Origin: CAYTPI01 sp964439625
GTDB taxonomy: Bacteria > Chloroflexota > Anaerolineae > Aggregatilineales > UBA3940
DNA: 64,000 nucleotides
NCBI GenBank assembly: GCA_964439625.1
Contig: CAYTPI010000002.1
Span: 62,001-126,000, forward strand
Direction of reading: 5' to 3'
In this document: one piece after another, positions 52,675-60,588 of the stretch
How positions within the stretch are numbered: the stretch's first letter is position 1
Layout: each line of letters starts with the position of its first letter
Translations under genes and position numbers: made by a program
The notes under the pieces: generated by a model
The model's database searches: none
The model's input: the letters and a program-made list of their open reading frames with translations, nothing else
Told to the model about the DNA's origin: nothing

Positions 52675-53976
52675 ATGCCTGCCAATGTGATTATTGGGAT
52701 GCAATGGGGAGACGAGGGCAAAGGCCGCGTTGCTGATTATTTCGCCCAACGATCTGATATCGTCGCTCGGTATGCTGGCGGCGACAATGCTGGGCATACG
52801 GTTACAGTTGGCGATAGTACATTCAAACTACATCTTGTTCCATCTGGCATTCTCCATGACGGCGTCGCCTGCGTACTCGGTGGTGGCATGGTGATTAACC
52901 CCATTAATCTTGTCAAGGAACTTGACGGTCTACGTGAGCGTGGTGTCGATGTCTCACCTGGACGAGTGATCATCGCTGAAAATGCCCACATGATCACCCC
53001 AATGCATATTGCCCTTGACGGTGCCAAAGAGGCTGATCTGGGCAGCGGTAAAATCGGCACAACGAAACGTGGGATTGGCCCAGCTTACACAGACAAAGTT
53101 GCTCGCAATGGTATTCGCATGCACGCCTTGACGACACCGACCCTATTAGAAAAATCGCTCAAAACACATTTTGAAGCAGGCAACAGGCGCTTAGAACAAG
53201 ATTTTGGCTTACCTCCTATCGATACGGATGTTGAAGTGGCAAATGTCCTTAAGGCAGCCGAAGTATTACGTCCTTATCTTGATAATGTCCCGTATTACCT
53301 ACATGAGGCTTTAGTTGATGATAAGACTGTGTTATGTGAAGGTGCTCAAGGGACTTTGTTAGATATTGACCATGGCAGCTACCCCTTTGTGACCAGTTCT
53401 TCTGCAACGGTAGGTGGTGTTATGACTGGCCTAGGAATTGGGCCGAAACACATAAATCGGGTGATTGGTGTCGCCAAAGCCTTCAGCACACGGGTGGGTG
53501 CGGGCCCCATGCCGACCGAACAAGGGGGCGCAGTGGCGCAAAAACTGCGCGGCACAGGCGAAAACCCTTGGGATGAATTTGGTACCACAACAGGCCGACC
53601 GCGTCGTTGCGGCTGGCTTGACACAGTCGTACTGCGTTACGCTACTCGTATAAACGGGTTGACCGAGTTCATCCTGACCAAACTCGACATTCTGAGCGGG
53701 TTTAAGACCCTGACCATTGCAAATTCATATCAAATTCAGGGAGATTATCTTAATGAATTACCAACCATTCTGTCCCAGTTTGAAGAAGCAGAAGCTATCT
53801 ATGAGACACGACCTGGTTGGCAAGAAGACATTACCGACAAGCGCCAGTTAAGCGAGCTCCCTGAGGCCGCTCAACAATATATTACACATATTCAAGATAC
53901 GCTAGGTATCCCGGCTATCCAGGCAACTGTTGGTCCAGCACGGTCACAAATTGTAATACTCCAAGAGGAAATCTAA
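52675..53976 (+). CDS. purA: Adenylosuccinate synthetase
   Basis: This enzyme links IMP and aspartate with GTP in AMP synthesis. The 433-residue length is normal. It has the P-loop GMQWGDEGKGRVADYF at residue 8, the IMP-binding GGDNAGHTV, the family signature region IGTTKRGIGPAYTDK near 125, GAQGTLLDIDHGSYPFVTSS near 222, and a TRVGAGPMPTE segment near 280. A 42-base gap separates it from the amidohydrolase. SD GAGGC lies before the ATG. Confidence 0.96.
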   Translation: MPANVIIGMQWGDEGKGRVADYFAQRSDIVARYAGGDNAGHTVTVGDSTFKLHLVPSGILHDGVACVLGGGMVINPINLVKELDGLRERGVDVSPGRVIIAENAHMITPMHIALDGAKEADLGSGKIGTTKRGIGPAYTDKVARNGIRMHALTTPTLLEKSLKTHFEAGNRRLEQDFGLPPIDTDVEVANVLKAAEVLRPYLDNVPYYLHEALVDDKTVLCEGAQGTLLDIDHGSYPFVTSSSATVGGVMTGLGIGPKHINRVIGVAKAFSTRVGAGPMPTEQGGAVAQKLRGTGENPWDEFGTTTGRPRRCGWLDTVVLRYATRINGLTEFILTKLDILSGFKTLTIANSYQIQGDYLNELPTILSQFEEAEAIYETRPGWQEDITDKRQLSELPEAAQQYITHIQDTLGIPAIQATVGPARSQIVILQEEI

Positions 53977-54020
53977 TAATTTAACTATTGACCAAACGAA
54001 CGTACATTTATAGAATTAAA

Positions 54021-54032
54021 CTAATTTATTAG
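54021..54032. other. Short AT-rich inverted repeat upstream of GntR gene
   Basis: CTAAT-TT-ATTAG lies 49 bases before the regulator start. It could be an autoregulatory operator, but such short AT-rich symmetry can arise by chance. Confidence 0.2.
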
Positions 54033-54080
54033 ATTTATTTGATGTTAAGACAAACTATCTTCTCGTAAAGGAAATAAACG

Positions 54081-54854
54081 GTGCGCGATACACCTAAGAT
54101 TCAGTCTGACATTTTACAGTACATCGTAGATAAAGGCTTTATGCCCGGCGACCAATTGCCGACTATCCAAGATATTAGCGAGGAACTCGGAGTCAGTGTT
54201 GCTAAAACACGTGAGTCATTAGAAGTAGCACGAGCGCTTGGTATTGTTGAAATTAAGCCCGGACGAGGCACGCGGGTTGCAGAGTATTCGTTTGAGCCAG
54301 CAGTCAGGCTCAGTGTACTCTACTCGATTGGTATGGGAACTACCCGTCACTTCTTCAAATATGTTCGCCAGATGCGCAATGCAATTGAAGTGTCATTCTG
54401 GGCAGAAGCTACTCGCAAGCTCGAGAAAAAAGATATCGATGATCTGCAGCAGGTTGTTGATGATGCCTTTGCCAAACTTGAGAAGTCCCCGATTCAAGTA
54501 CCAGCGTTAGAACATCGCGCTTTTCATTTGGGTATGTTTTCTCGGTTAGGAAATCCTTTTACGGAAGGCTTCTTGAAAGCCTATTGGGAAGCGCACGATG
54601 CTTTTGGACTGAATATGTACGCCGAGATTGATTACCATAAGCGCGTGTGGGATTACCACGACCGCATCTTGGATACCATCCGGCAAGGTGATACGGAAAC
54701 CGGGCGCAAATTGCTCATTGAACACTTCAACTTGGTGCGTCATCAGGAAGACCTCGAGCGCACTGGGCATCCAGAAGTGCCAACGGATTTGGAGATGATC
54801 TATTCGCAATTGTTAACCTATTCTAACGAAACATCTCCTCAACCAGTGGATTGA
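54081..54854 (+). CDS. GntR-family transcriptional regulator, FCD (FadR-like) subfamily
   Basis: The 257-residue protein has an N-terminal winged helix (about 1-70: GFMPGDQLPTIQDISEELGVSVAKTRESLEVARALGI given as landmarks PGDQLPT and SVAKTRESL) and a helical FCD ligand-binding domain (about 85-235) with the metal-site Asp/His pattern (EHRAFHLGMF, HDRILDTIRQGD, LIEHF). GTG start at 54081 with AAAGGAA upstream. It is convergent with the ureide operon and overlaps its last gene by 32 bases. FCD regulators often sense carboxylates of the neighbouring catabolic pathway, so control of that operon is a reasonable guess. Confidence 0.9.
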   Translation: MRDTPKIQSDILQYIVDKGFMPGDQLPTIQDISEELGVSVAKTRESLEVARALGIVEIKPGRGTRVAEYSFEPAVRLSVLYSIGMGTTRHFFKYVRQMRNAIEVSFWAEATRKLEKKDIDDLQQVVDDAFAKLEKSPIQVPALEHRAFHLGMFSRLGNPFTEGFLKAYWEAHDAFGLNMYAEIDYHKRVWDYHDRILDTIRQGDTETGRKLLIEHFNLVRHQEDLERTGHPEVPTDLEMIYSQLLTYSNETSPQPVD

Positions 54855-55860
54855 TCTGACTCCACTGGGGTTGTAGCACTGATGCACCAGATGAAGCTGT
54901 GGCACCGACCGCCATCTGTTCGTCGATAATTTGGAAGTCTACCTTACCAGCGGTGTTTGCCCAGACGAGCGTAGGCCACAGCAGCAGCCCGTCGATTAAG
55001 CTAAAGTCTGTATCGACGTTGTTCGCGAATGCCAGATAAACCCCTGGGACACGCCACCAGTTCCGGGGCATAAGCATCTTCGAAACGAACCCACCCACAA
55101 CCTGTTGTTGACGACGCACCCGGGCGAAATCGCTATCGCCATGGCGCGTGCGAGCAAATTGTAATGCACGCTCCCCATTTAATGTCTGGGGGCCAGCGTC
55201 AAACTCTATGACCATCGTGCTATAGTCAAGTGTTGGGTAGGCGTAGTCGATAATGTCATTCTCAACATCGACATCGATACCACCTGCCGCGTCAATAATG
55301 TCGACAAAGGCCTGAAAGTTCAGCCGCACAGTCCGGTGAATGGGAATATTAAAGTTTGCCTCTATTGTCTCTGCGGCGAGGATAGGACCTCCGCCCACCA
55401 CTGCGTTTTCTCCAAGAATGTGCGCCGTATTAATTCGATTGAAGCCATAGTTTGGAATTTCGAGATACAGGTCTCTTGGGATAGACAGCACCCCGACGTA
55501 GAGGTCAGCCGGATCAACAGTGACCAACATCATTGTATCCGTTCGCGTAATAACCCCATCACCCGGTCGCGCATCAATGCCCAGCACGAGAATGTTTGTC
55601 CGAGGAGGGGGTGCAATTCGGTACAAGACAGTCAGCAAGCAGGAGAAAACCAACGCGAATAAGCCGAGCGCCAGTGTCCCACGCCAGAGGCAGCCGAGCA
55701 CTTTTTTTCTACGCTTACGTTTCAGTCTACGAGGTGACCGCTGGCGTGGTGGCGGATTCGACGGTGGCACGTAGCCGCGGCGGGTCGCGTCACCAGGGTA
55801 GACTAGAGGCTTCTGCGGCGGCCTAACTGCCGTTCTATCATTATGACGGTCGTCATACAC
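54823..55860 (-). CDS. LytR-CpsA-Psr (LCP) family cell-envelope protein
   Basis: The 345-residue protein has a basic Pro/Arg-rich cytoplasmic N-terminus, one membrane helix (about 57-78) and an extracytoplasmic LCP domain. Landmarks are NILVLGIDARPG, RTDTMMLVTVDP, VLSIPRDLYLEIP, an AGGIDVDVEN segment, LNGERALQFARTRHGDSDFARVRRQQ, which carry the Arg and Asp residues that bind lipid-linked pyrophosphate. LCP enzymes attach wall polymers or glycans to peptidoglycan. GTG start at 55860, only five bases after the M20 gene, so it is cotranscribed with the ureide genes. It overlaps the GntR gene by 32 bases at the 3' ends. Confidence 0.92.
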   Translation of the reverse strand: MYDDRHNDRTAVRPPQKPLVYPGDATRRGYVPPSNPPPRQRSPRRLKRKRRKKVLGCLWRGTLALGLFALVFSCLLTVLYRIAPPPRTNILVLGIDARPGDGVITRTDTMMLVTVDPADLYVGVLSIPRDLYLEIPNYGFNRINTAHILGENAVVGGGPILAAETIEANFNIPIHRTVRLNFQAFVDIIDAAGGIDVDVENDIIDYAYPTLDYSTMVIEFDAGPQTLNGERALQFARTRHGDSDFARVRRQQQVVGGFVSKMLMPRNWWRVPGVYLAFANNVDTDFSLIDGLLLWPTLVWANTAGKVDFQIIDEQMAVGATASSGASVLQPQWSQINPLVEEMFR

Positions 55861-55865
55861 GATGG

Positions 55866-57104
55866 TTAGCCTTCAGCAAAAGTACAGGCGATTTCAAGCA
55901 ACATGTTGCCGGCATTGGCGACATCTGCAAAAGAGGCAAATTCCGCCGGATTATGACTAATGCCCGCTTCGCAAGGTACAAAGAACATCACCGTTGGGAA
56001 GCCATCACACATGATCTGTGCGTCGTGCCCTGCCATACTAAGGCATCTCATATGCGCCAACCCCAACTTCGCTGCACTCTGTTCGCAACGAATAATCAGG
56101 TCTTTGTCCATAATGCTGGGCGTAGCATGGTTGATCTTAAACCATTCCACATCAACATTAAATTTTCGGCCACAGGTATGGGCTAAGGCCAATAACTGAT
56201 CTTCCATGGCGTTCAACAGATCTTCACGACCGTGCCGAAACTCCAAGCCAAGCATCACATCTGATGGCACACTATTCTGAGCCGCATGATCGATCTCTAA
56301 GACGCCGCAGTTCATCACACCGGGGCTAAACCTATTAATCACCAGTTCACGCGCATCAAGGATAAAAGTGGAGGCTGCCCAGAGTGCATCCTGACGCTCT
56401 AACATAGGCTTTGTACCTGAATGCGCCGCAGCCCCTATAAAATGAAGGTTGAAGTTTCGCTTGCCCACAATACTGGTGACGATCCCGATTTGGCAACCAT
56501 GATCTTCGATGCCCGTTGCCTGTTCAATATGAACCTCGACATAGGCCCTGATCTCCTCTGTGGTTCGCTTGGCATTTAATACGCTTGCTTTGGTCAACCC
56601 TAAGCGCTTAAGGCCTGCTTCAAAGGCTTCTTGATTCGGAAGTCCTTGCATATCCGATGGTGTGATTTGACCCACAATGGCCCGGCTGCCCATCATCGTA
56701 TAGACACTGCCTTCTTCATCCGTCAACGATATCGCCTCCAGATGATACGGTAGTTTAATTCCTGCCTCTTTGAGGGTAACCAATGCCTCAAAGGCACTCA
56801 GAACACCCAGAGCGCCATCAAAGTGCCCTCCGTTTGGTACCGTGTCGAGGTGCGACCCCATGATAACAGTTTGGGCATGGGGATTATTCGATGGCAGCAT
56901 CGCTGCTTGATTACCAGCGCCATCCTCTTTATAGACAAGTCCTACCTGATGAATTCGCTGCCGGAACCAAGTTCGCCCAAGCACATCCGACGGTGACATT
57001 GCCGGGCGTGAGACACCCCCTTCATCTGTCATTCCAATGCGCCCAAGCTCATTGAGGTTGCTCCAGAGGCGGTCAGCGTTGATCTGCAGGTCTTTAATAA
57101 CCAA
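55866..57104 (-). CDS. M20 family amidohydrolase, probable allantoate amidohydrolase (or N-carbamoyl amino acid hydrolase)
   Basis: This 412-residue member of the hydantoinase/carbamoylase group has MGSHLDTVPNGGHFDGALGV with His and Asp metal ligands (about residue 82), LTDEEGSVYTMMGSRAIVG with the catalytic Glu pair (about 127), YVEVHIEQATGIED near 192, and MAGHDAQIM with the last His near 362. TTG start at 57104 with AAAGGGG upstream. The family splits allantoate, N-carbamoyl-L-amino acids or beta-ureidopropionate. Placement downstream of ureidoglycolate and ureidoglycine hydrolase genes favours allantoate, giving ureidoglycine, NH3 and CO2. Motifs alone do not decide. Confidence 0.85.
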   Translation of the reverse strand: MVIKDLQINADRLWSNLNELGRIGMTDEGGVSRPAMSPSDVLGRTWFRQRIHQVGLVYKEDGAGNQAAMLPSNNPHAQTVIMGSHLDTVPNGGHFDGALGVLSAFEALVTLKEAGIKLPYHLEAISLTDEEGSVYTMMGSRAIVGQITPSDMQGLPNQEAFEAGLKRLGLTKASVLNAKRTTEEIRAYVEVHIEQATGIEDHGCQIGIVTSIVGKRNFNLHFIGAAAHSGTKPMLERQDALWAASTFILDARELVINRFSPGVMNCGVLEIDHAAQNSVPSDVMLGLEFRHGREDLLNAMEDQLLALAHTCGRKFNVDVEWFKINHATPSIMDKDLIIRCEQSAAKLGLAHMRCLSMAGHDAQIMCDGFPTVMFFVPCEAGISHNPAEFASFADVANAGNMLLEIACTFAEG

Positions 57105-57117
57105 AAGACACCCCTTT

Positions 57118-58371
57118 CTACTGACTACTCAGTTCGGCGAGTGCATGAGCAAGAACAGTTACCCCACAGGCGATATCTTCTGGCGCAGTGTATTCGTCTG
57201 GGCGATGGCTGATCCCATCCTCTGATGGCACAAAGATCATGCTGGTTGGGCAGATTTGTGCCATGAACAGAGTATCATGGTAGGCCCTACTGACCAGTTT
57301 TTGGTGAGAATAGCTCAGTTCCTGGCAAATCTTCTCTAAAGCGTTAACGATGGCATCTCCTGAGTAACAGGGGGCGTCTGCATTGAGAATTTCCTTTTTC
57401 GCTGACAAACCACGCTGCTCACAAATGGAATCAACAGCATTCAACACAGTGTCTACTAGGCCGTCACGCAGGGCGAGGTCAATATCACGAATGTCAATCT
57501 CCATCAGTACCCGGCTTGGAATGCTGTTGACTGCGCCTGGATACATATCCAGCAGACCCACAGTTGCCACTGCATTAGGGCTAGGGCTGGATTTCGCCAC
57601 TTCTTCTACAACCAGTGCCAACTCAGCAGCGCCCAGAAAGGCATCTTTCCGATCAGGCATTAAGACGGTACCCGCATGCCCGCCATCCCCAGAAAAGGTC
57701 ACACGGATCGTGGCTGGCGCAGCAATTGCTGTCACAATGCCGATGCTGTCCCCCGCTTGTTCTAAACGTGAACCTTGCTCGATATGCAATTCAACAAAGG
57801 CTTGGTAGGTACCTTCTTCCAACTGAACAGTTGCTAATGGCGCATCGTATCCGGCAGCGTTCCGTATCTCGTCAAATAGCTTTCCCTTATCATCCTGAAG
57901 CGCCGTTAGCGCCTCAGAGTTGAGCTGACCTGCCAACGCTCTGCTACCAAGGCAGCCGACCCCAAAACGAGTTGGCTCTTCAGCCGTAAACATGATGATC
58001 TCAATCGAGCGCTTTGGTGCGAAACCCTGTTCCTTGAGTGCCCTCACCGCTTCCAATGCCCCAAGAACGCCAACGGTGCCATCAAAACGCCCAGAATAGG
58101 GAATTGCATCAACGTGGGAGCCAGTCGCAATTGGCGGCAGGTACGGTTTTTCTCCGCGCCATCGACCAAAAATGTTACCCACGGCATCCTCATCAACAGC
58201 AAGATCTAAGTCACGCATTAACTGCTTGATGAAATCTCTCGCCTGCATGTCAGGTTTAGTGAAAATGACGCGAGTGATCACAGGTGGTTCTGTCGTGGAG
58301 AATAAGGCCAACTGGTCAATTGTCTCCTGTAATTTATCTATGTTGATTGTTAAGTCTGATGTCGGCATCAT
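57118..58371 (-). CDS. Ureidoglycolate amidohydrolase (UAH)-like M20 enzyme
   Basis: This 417-residue M20 enzyme has VTRV/ITRV-type ITRVIFTKPDM near residue 35, EDAVGNIFGRW near 60, IATGSHVDAIPYSGRFDGTV near 80, TAEEPTRFGVGCLGSRALAG near 128, an AFVELHIEQGSRLE segment near 195 and SRAYHDTLFMAQICP near 370. These blocks closely resemble, as I remember it, plant ureidoglycolate amidohydrolase (PYSGxxDGxVGVLGAxEA, FTxEEPTRFGxxCLGSR, RAYHDxLFMA), more than allantoate hydrolases. UAH converts ureidoglycolate to glyoxylate, CO2 and two NH3. The ATG overlaps the upstream allE stop by four bases. Confidence 0.85.
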   Translation of the reverse strand: MMPTSDLTINIDKLQETIDQLALFSTTEPPVITRVIFTKPDMQARDFIKQLMRDLDLAVDEDAVGNIFGRWRGEKPYLPPIATGSHVDAIPYSGRFDGTVGVLGALEAVRALKEQGFAPKRSIEIIMFTAEEPTRFGVGCLGSRALAGQLNSEALTALQDDKGKLFDEIRNAAGYDAPLATVQLEEGTYQAFVELHIEQGSRLEQAGDSIGIVTAIAAPATIRVTFSGDGGHAGTVLMPDRKDAFLGAAELALVVEEVAKSSPSPNAVATVGLLDMYPGAVNSIPSRVLMEIDIRDIDLALRDGLVDTVLNAVDSICEQRGLSAKKEILNADAPCYSGDAIVNALEKICQELSYSHQKLVSRAYHDTLFMAQICPTSMIFVPSEDGISHRPDEYTAPEDIACGVTVLAHALAELSSQ

Positions 58372-59117
58372 GTCAATGGATCCCGGTTAACGTCCTTATA
58401 ATAGATGTAAGTACTTTGGGTCTTCCCAATCGCACAGAACCATTGCGGGCAGTACGAGCCCATCCAGATAACATCCCCTGCCTGAATTGGGTACCAATGA
58501 GCATCAAGGCGGTAAATACCTTGGCCTTCCAATAGATAGAGACCGTGTTCCATGATGTGCGTTTCTACAAACGGCAGTGCTGCTCCCGCTTGAAACGTAA
58601 ATAGATTCACTGCCATATCATACTCGAAGTCAGTGGGCAGTAGAACACGCAGACGTGCATCTTCATCCCCTAAAAATGGGTCACCTTCGCCGTCCCATGC
58701 ATGCCCGGTTATCAATTGAGGTTTCTTGTCCGTCACGTGACTTGGTCGGTGAGGTGCTTCGATCAGTAGCAGCCGAGCAATATCATCTGACCGTATCTCA
58801 TGTGATATGTCAGCTGGGATGTAAGCAAAATCGCCTTCAGCTAGCGTCTGTGACTGAGCAGCTAGTGTGGCGGATACTTGCCCGTCAAGTACATAAACGA
58901 AACGCTGAACACCCGCCACAGGCGGCCCAGAGATAGAGCCAGCTTCCATCAAAGCGATAGTTTGAGAAAAACGTGGCCTGTCATGCATGACGGGAGATAT
59001 CAGGACTATCCCCTGAGTATCTTGCCAACCGGGCATAGCTGCTGGCACATGGCTATCTGGTGCGATGAAGGCATAGTTTGCCTGTACAGACGTTCGCGTT
59101 TGACCCAAGGGGTGCAT
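58368..59117 (-). CDS. allE: (S)-ureidoglycine aminohydrolase (bicupin)
   Basis: The 249-residue double cupin resembles YlbA/AllE. It has GQTRTSVQANYAFIAPDSHVP at the N-terminus. The first cupin is around 50-115 (RFVYVLDGQVSA, YIPADISHEIR). The second is around 165-240, with LPFVETHIMEHGLYLLEGQG and a terminal CPQWFCAIG segment giving the Mn2+ site (Glu, His, His, Gln). AllE deaminates ureidoglycine to ureidoglycolate. SD AGGAG lies eight bases before the ATG. It is the first gene of the operon and overlaps the UAH gene by ATGA, so the encoded steps run consecutively. Confidence 0.92.
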   Translation of the reverse strand: MHPLGQTRTSVQANYAFIAPDSHVPAAMPGWQDTQGIVLISPVMHDRPRFSQTIALMEAGSISGPPVAGVQRFVYVLDGQVSATLAAQSQTLAEGDFAYIPADISHEIRSDDIARLLLIEAPHRPSHVTDKKPQLITGHAWDGEGDPFLGDEDARLRVLLPTDFEYDMAVNLFTFQAGAALPFVETHIMEHGLYLLEGQGIYRLDAHWYPIQAGDVIWMGSYCPQWFCAIGKTQSTYIYYKDVNRDPLT

Positions 59118-59173
59118 CGGAGTAACTCCTAATAATGGTGGATAGGCTTAATGGGGGTGACAATCAACTAGAG

Positions 59174-59202
59174 ATTATAGCTTTATCCAGCAGAGGCCAA
59201 AA
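59174..59202 (-). promoter_or_regulatory. Candidate promoter of ureide operon
   Basis: On the minus strand TATAAT (59174-59179) is preceded by GC, with TTTTGG 17 bases upstream (59197-59202). The -35 is weak. It lies 57 bases before allE. Confidence 0.45.
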
Positions 59203-59216
59203 AGAACAGGTTACCA

Positions 59217-59246
59217 TTACATGAGGCCAAATCGATGTGCTACAAT
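59217..59246 (+). promoter_or_regulatory. Candidate promoter of GT39-like operon
   Basis: TTACAT at 59217-59222 and TACAAT at 59241-59246 (preceded by GC) are spaced by 18 bases. Transcription would begin about four bases before the ATG at 59257, giving a nearly leaderless mRNA. Confidence 0.35.
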
Positions 59247-59256
59247 CCACGCCGCT

Positions 59257-60588
59257 ATGAGTACACCAAATAAATTTACCAGCACCCAGCGCTTCTGGCA
59301 CCAATTCTTAATCTTTATCCTTGCGTTGGGTCTGCTGCATATTGTCTACTACGATAAGCTGCTTCATCCGCAAGTATCGGTTGTTGGGTTAGGCGGTGAA
59401 GACGCCGTCGAATACGAGCAGATGGGCACGCAACTCTATGAAGGCGAGGGGGTTGCCGGAAATAAGTTCGGGCTTCGTCCGCCGTCGTTCCCACTATTTA
59501 TTGCGGGTGTCTACCAGCTTGTGGGTCGTCAGCCGTACATTGTTGTTTACTTCCAGCTTGTACTAGCTGCGCTCAGCATTTCCCTAACTTATAAACTCGC
59601 CTACCTACTTCTGCAGCGACACAACATATCTCTGCTCGCGAGTACGTTATTGGCCTTCGAAGTCGCTCACCTAGACACCGCCGTTACAGTGATGAGCGAA
59701 CCACTGCACAATACGTTGTTCTTGGCGGCAGTCTTCTGTCTGGCACAAGTCATCAGACGTGAAAAGTGGCTGTGGTTAACAGCGAGCGCTTTGCTGATCA
59801 GCCTTGCCATGCTGACCCGTGCTGGGACTGTTTACTTTGTCGTAGTCGCCGCTTTTATGCTAATTGCCTATCGACCTCGTATTCAGTGGCGTTTTGCACT
59901 GGTGCTTGTGCTTCTATGTGCGATTCCCTACTTGGGCTGGAGTTATCGCAATCAAGTCTACCGGAATAGCTTTTCCTATTCGACCAGCGGCCCCTTTGTC
60001 TTACTTTTCTACCGCGCCGTCTCCGTTGAGTACAACGCGACAGGCGTCTCCTCGAATGAGATCGCAATCCAAAAGGTACTTGAACTGGAGCGACGCTTAG
60101 GCAATACGAAGATCATCCGTGAGGATGTTGAAGCCTACCCAGTCGGGCGCGATATTGATCGTTTTAGCGCCGACGCCGAACGCGAATCATTGATGAATAA
60201 GATGGCGGTTGAGGTCTTCCAACGTTACCCAATCTGGTACGGCGTTGTGACTGTTGCTGCGCTGGTGTTTCTGTTTGTTCCCAGTAATCTACGTGTACCG
60301 GACTGGCTCCATTGGGTTCAGTCAATCGAGTACTTGCTGCTTGCCTTACTCGGTGTGTGGTTTGCCTACCGGCGACGGTATTGGTTGTTTCTTTGGATAA
60401 CGGGATTGTGCATCGCATTTTTTGTCGGCACCAACATTCTGACGTTCGCCGGGTTGTGGGCCAGCCGCTACCGGACGCCATTCATGCCGTTTGTGGTGAT
60501 GTACACAGCGCTCGGTATCATTGATGGGCTTCACTTGCTAAAACAAAGACCGAGTAAAGACAAGCAGGCTGTCGTTCCCTCAACATGA
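59257..60588 (+). CDS. GT39/ArnT-like membrane glycosyltransferase
   Basis: The 443-residue polytopic protein has about ten helices. The first external loop carries acidic residues (GGEDAVEYEQMGTQLY) and FGLRPPSFPLFIAG, the arrangement of dolichyl- or undecaprenyl-phosphate-sugar transferases (GT39, PMT/ArnT type). The frame opens at ATG 59221, but that start overlaps a probable promoter and the hydrophobic N-terminus fits the ATG at 59257 (MSTPNKFTST) equally well. Neither has a good SD. It overlaps the next GT39-like gene by ATGA. It probably transfers a lipid-linked sugar outside the membrane. Acceptor unknown. Confidence 0.83.
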   Translation: MSTPNKFTSTQRFWHQFLIFILALGLLHIVYYDKLLHPQVSVVGLGGEDAVEYEQMGTQLYEGEGVAGNKFGLRPPSFPLFIAGVYQLVGRQPYIVVYFQLVLAALSISLTYKLAYLLLQRHNISLLASTLLAFEVAHLDTAVTVMSEPLHNTLFLAAVFCLAQVIRREKWLWLTASALLISLAMLTRAGTVYFVVVAAFMLIAYRPRIQWRFALVLVLLCAIPYLGWSYRNQVYRNSFSYSTSGPFVLLFYRAVSVEYNATGVSSNEIAIQKVLELERRLGNTKIIREDVEAYPVGRDIDRFSADAERESLMNKMAVEVFQRYPIWYGVVTVAALVFLFVPSNLRVPDWLHWVQSIEYLLLALLGVWFAYRRRYWLFLWITGLCIAFFVGTNILTFAGLWASRYRTPFMPFVVMYTALGIIDGLHLLKQRPSKDKQAVVPST

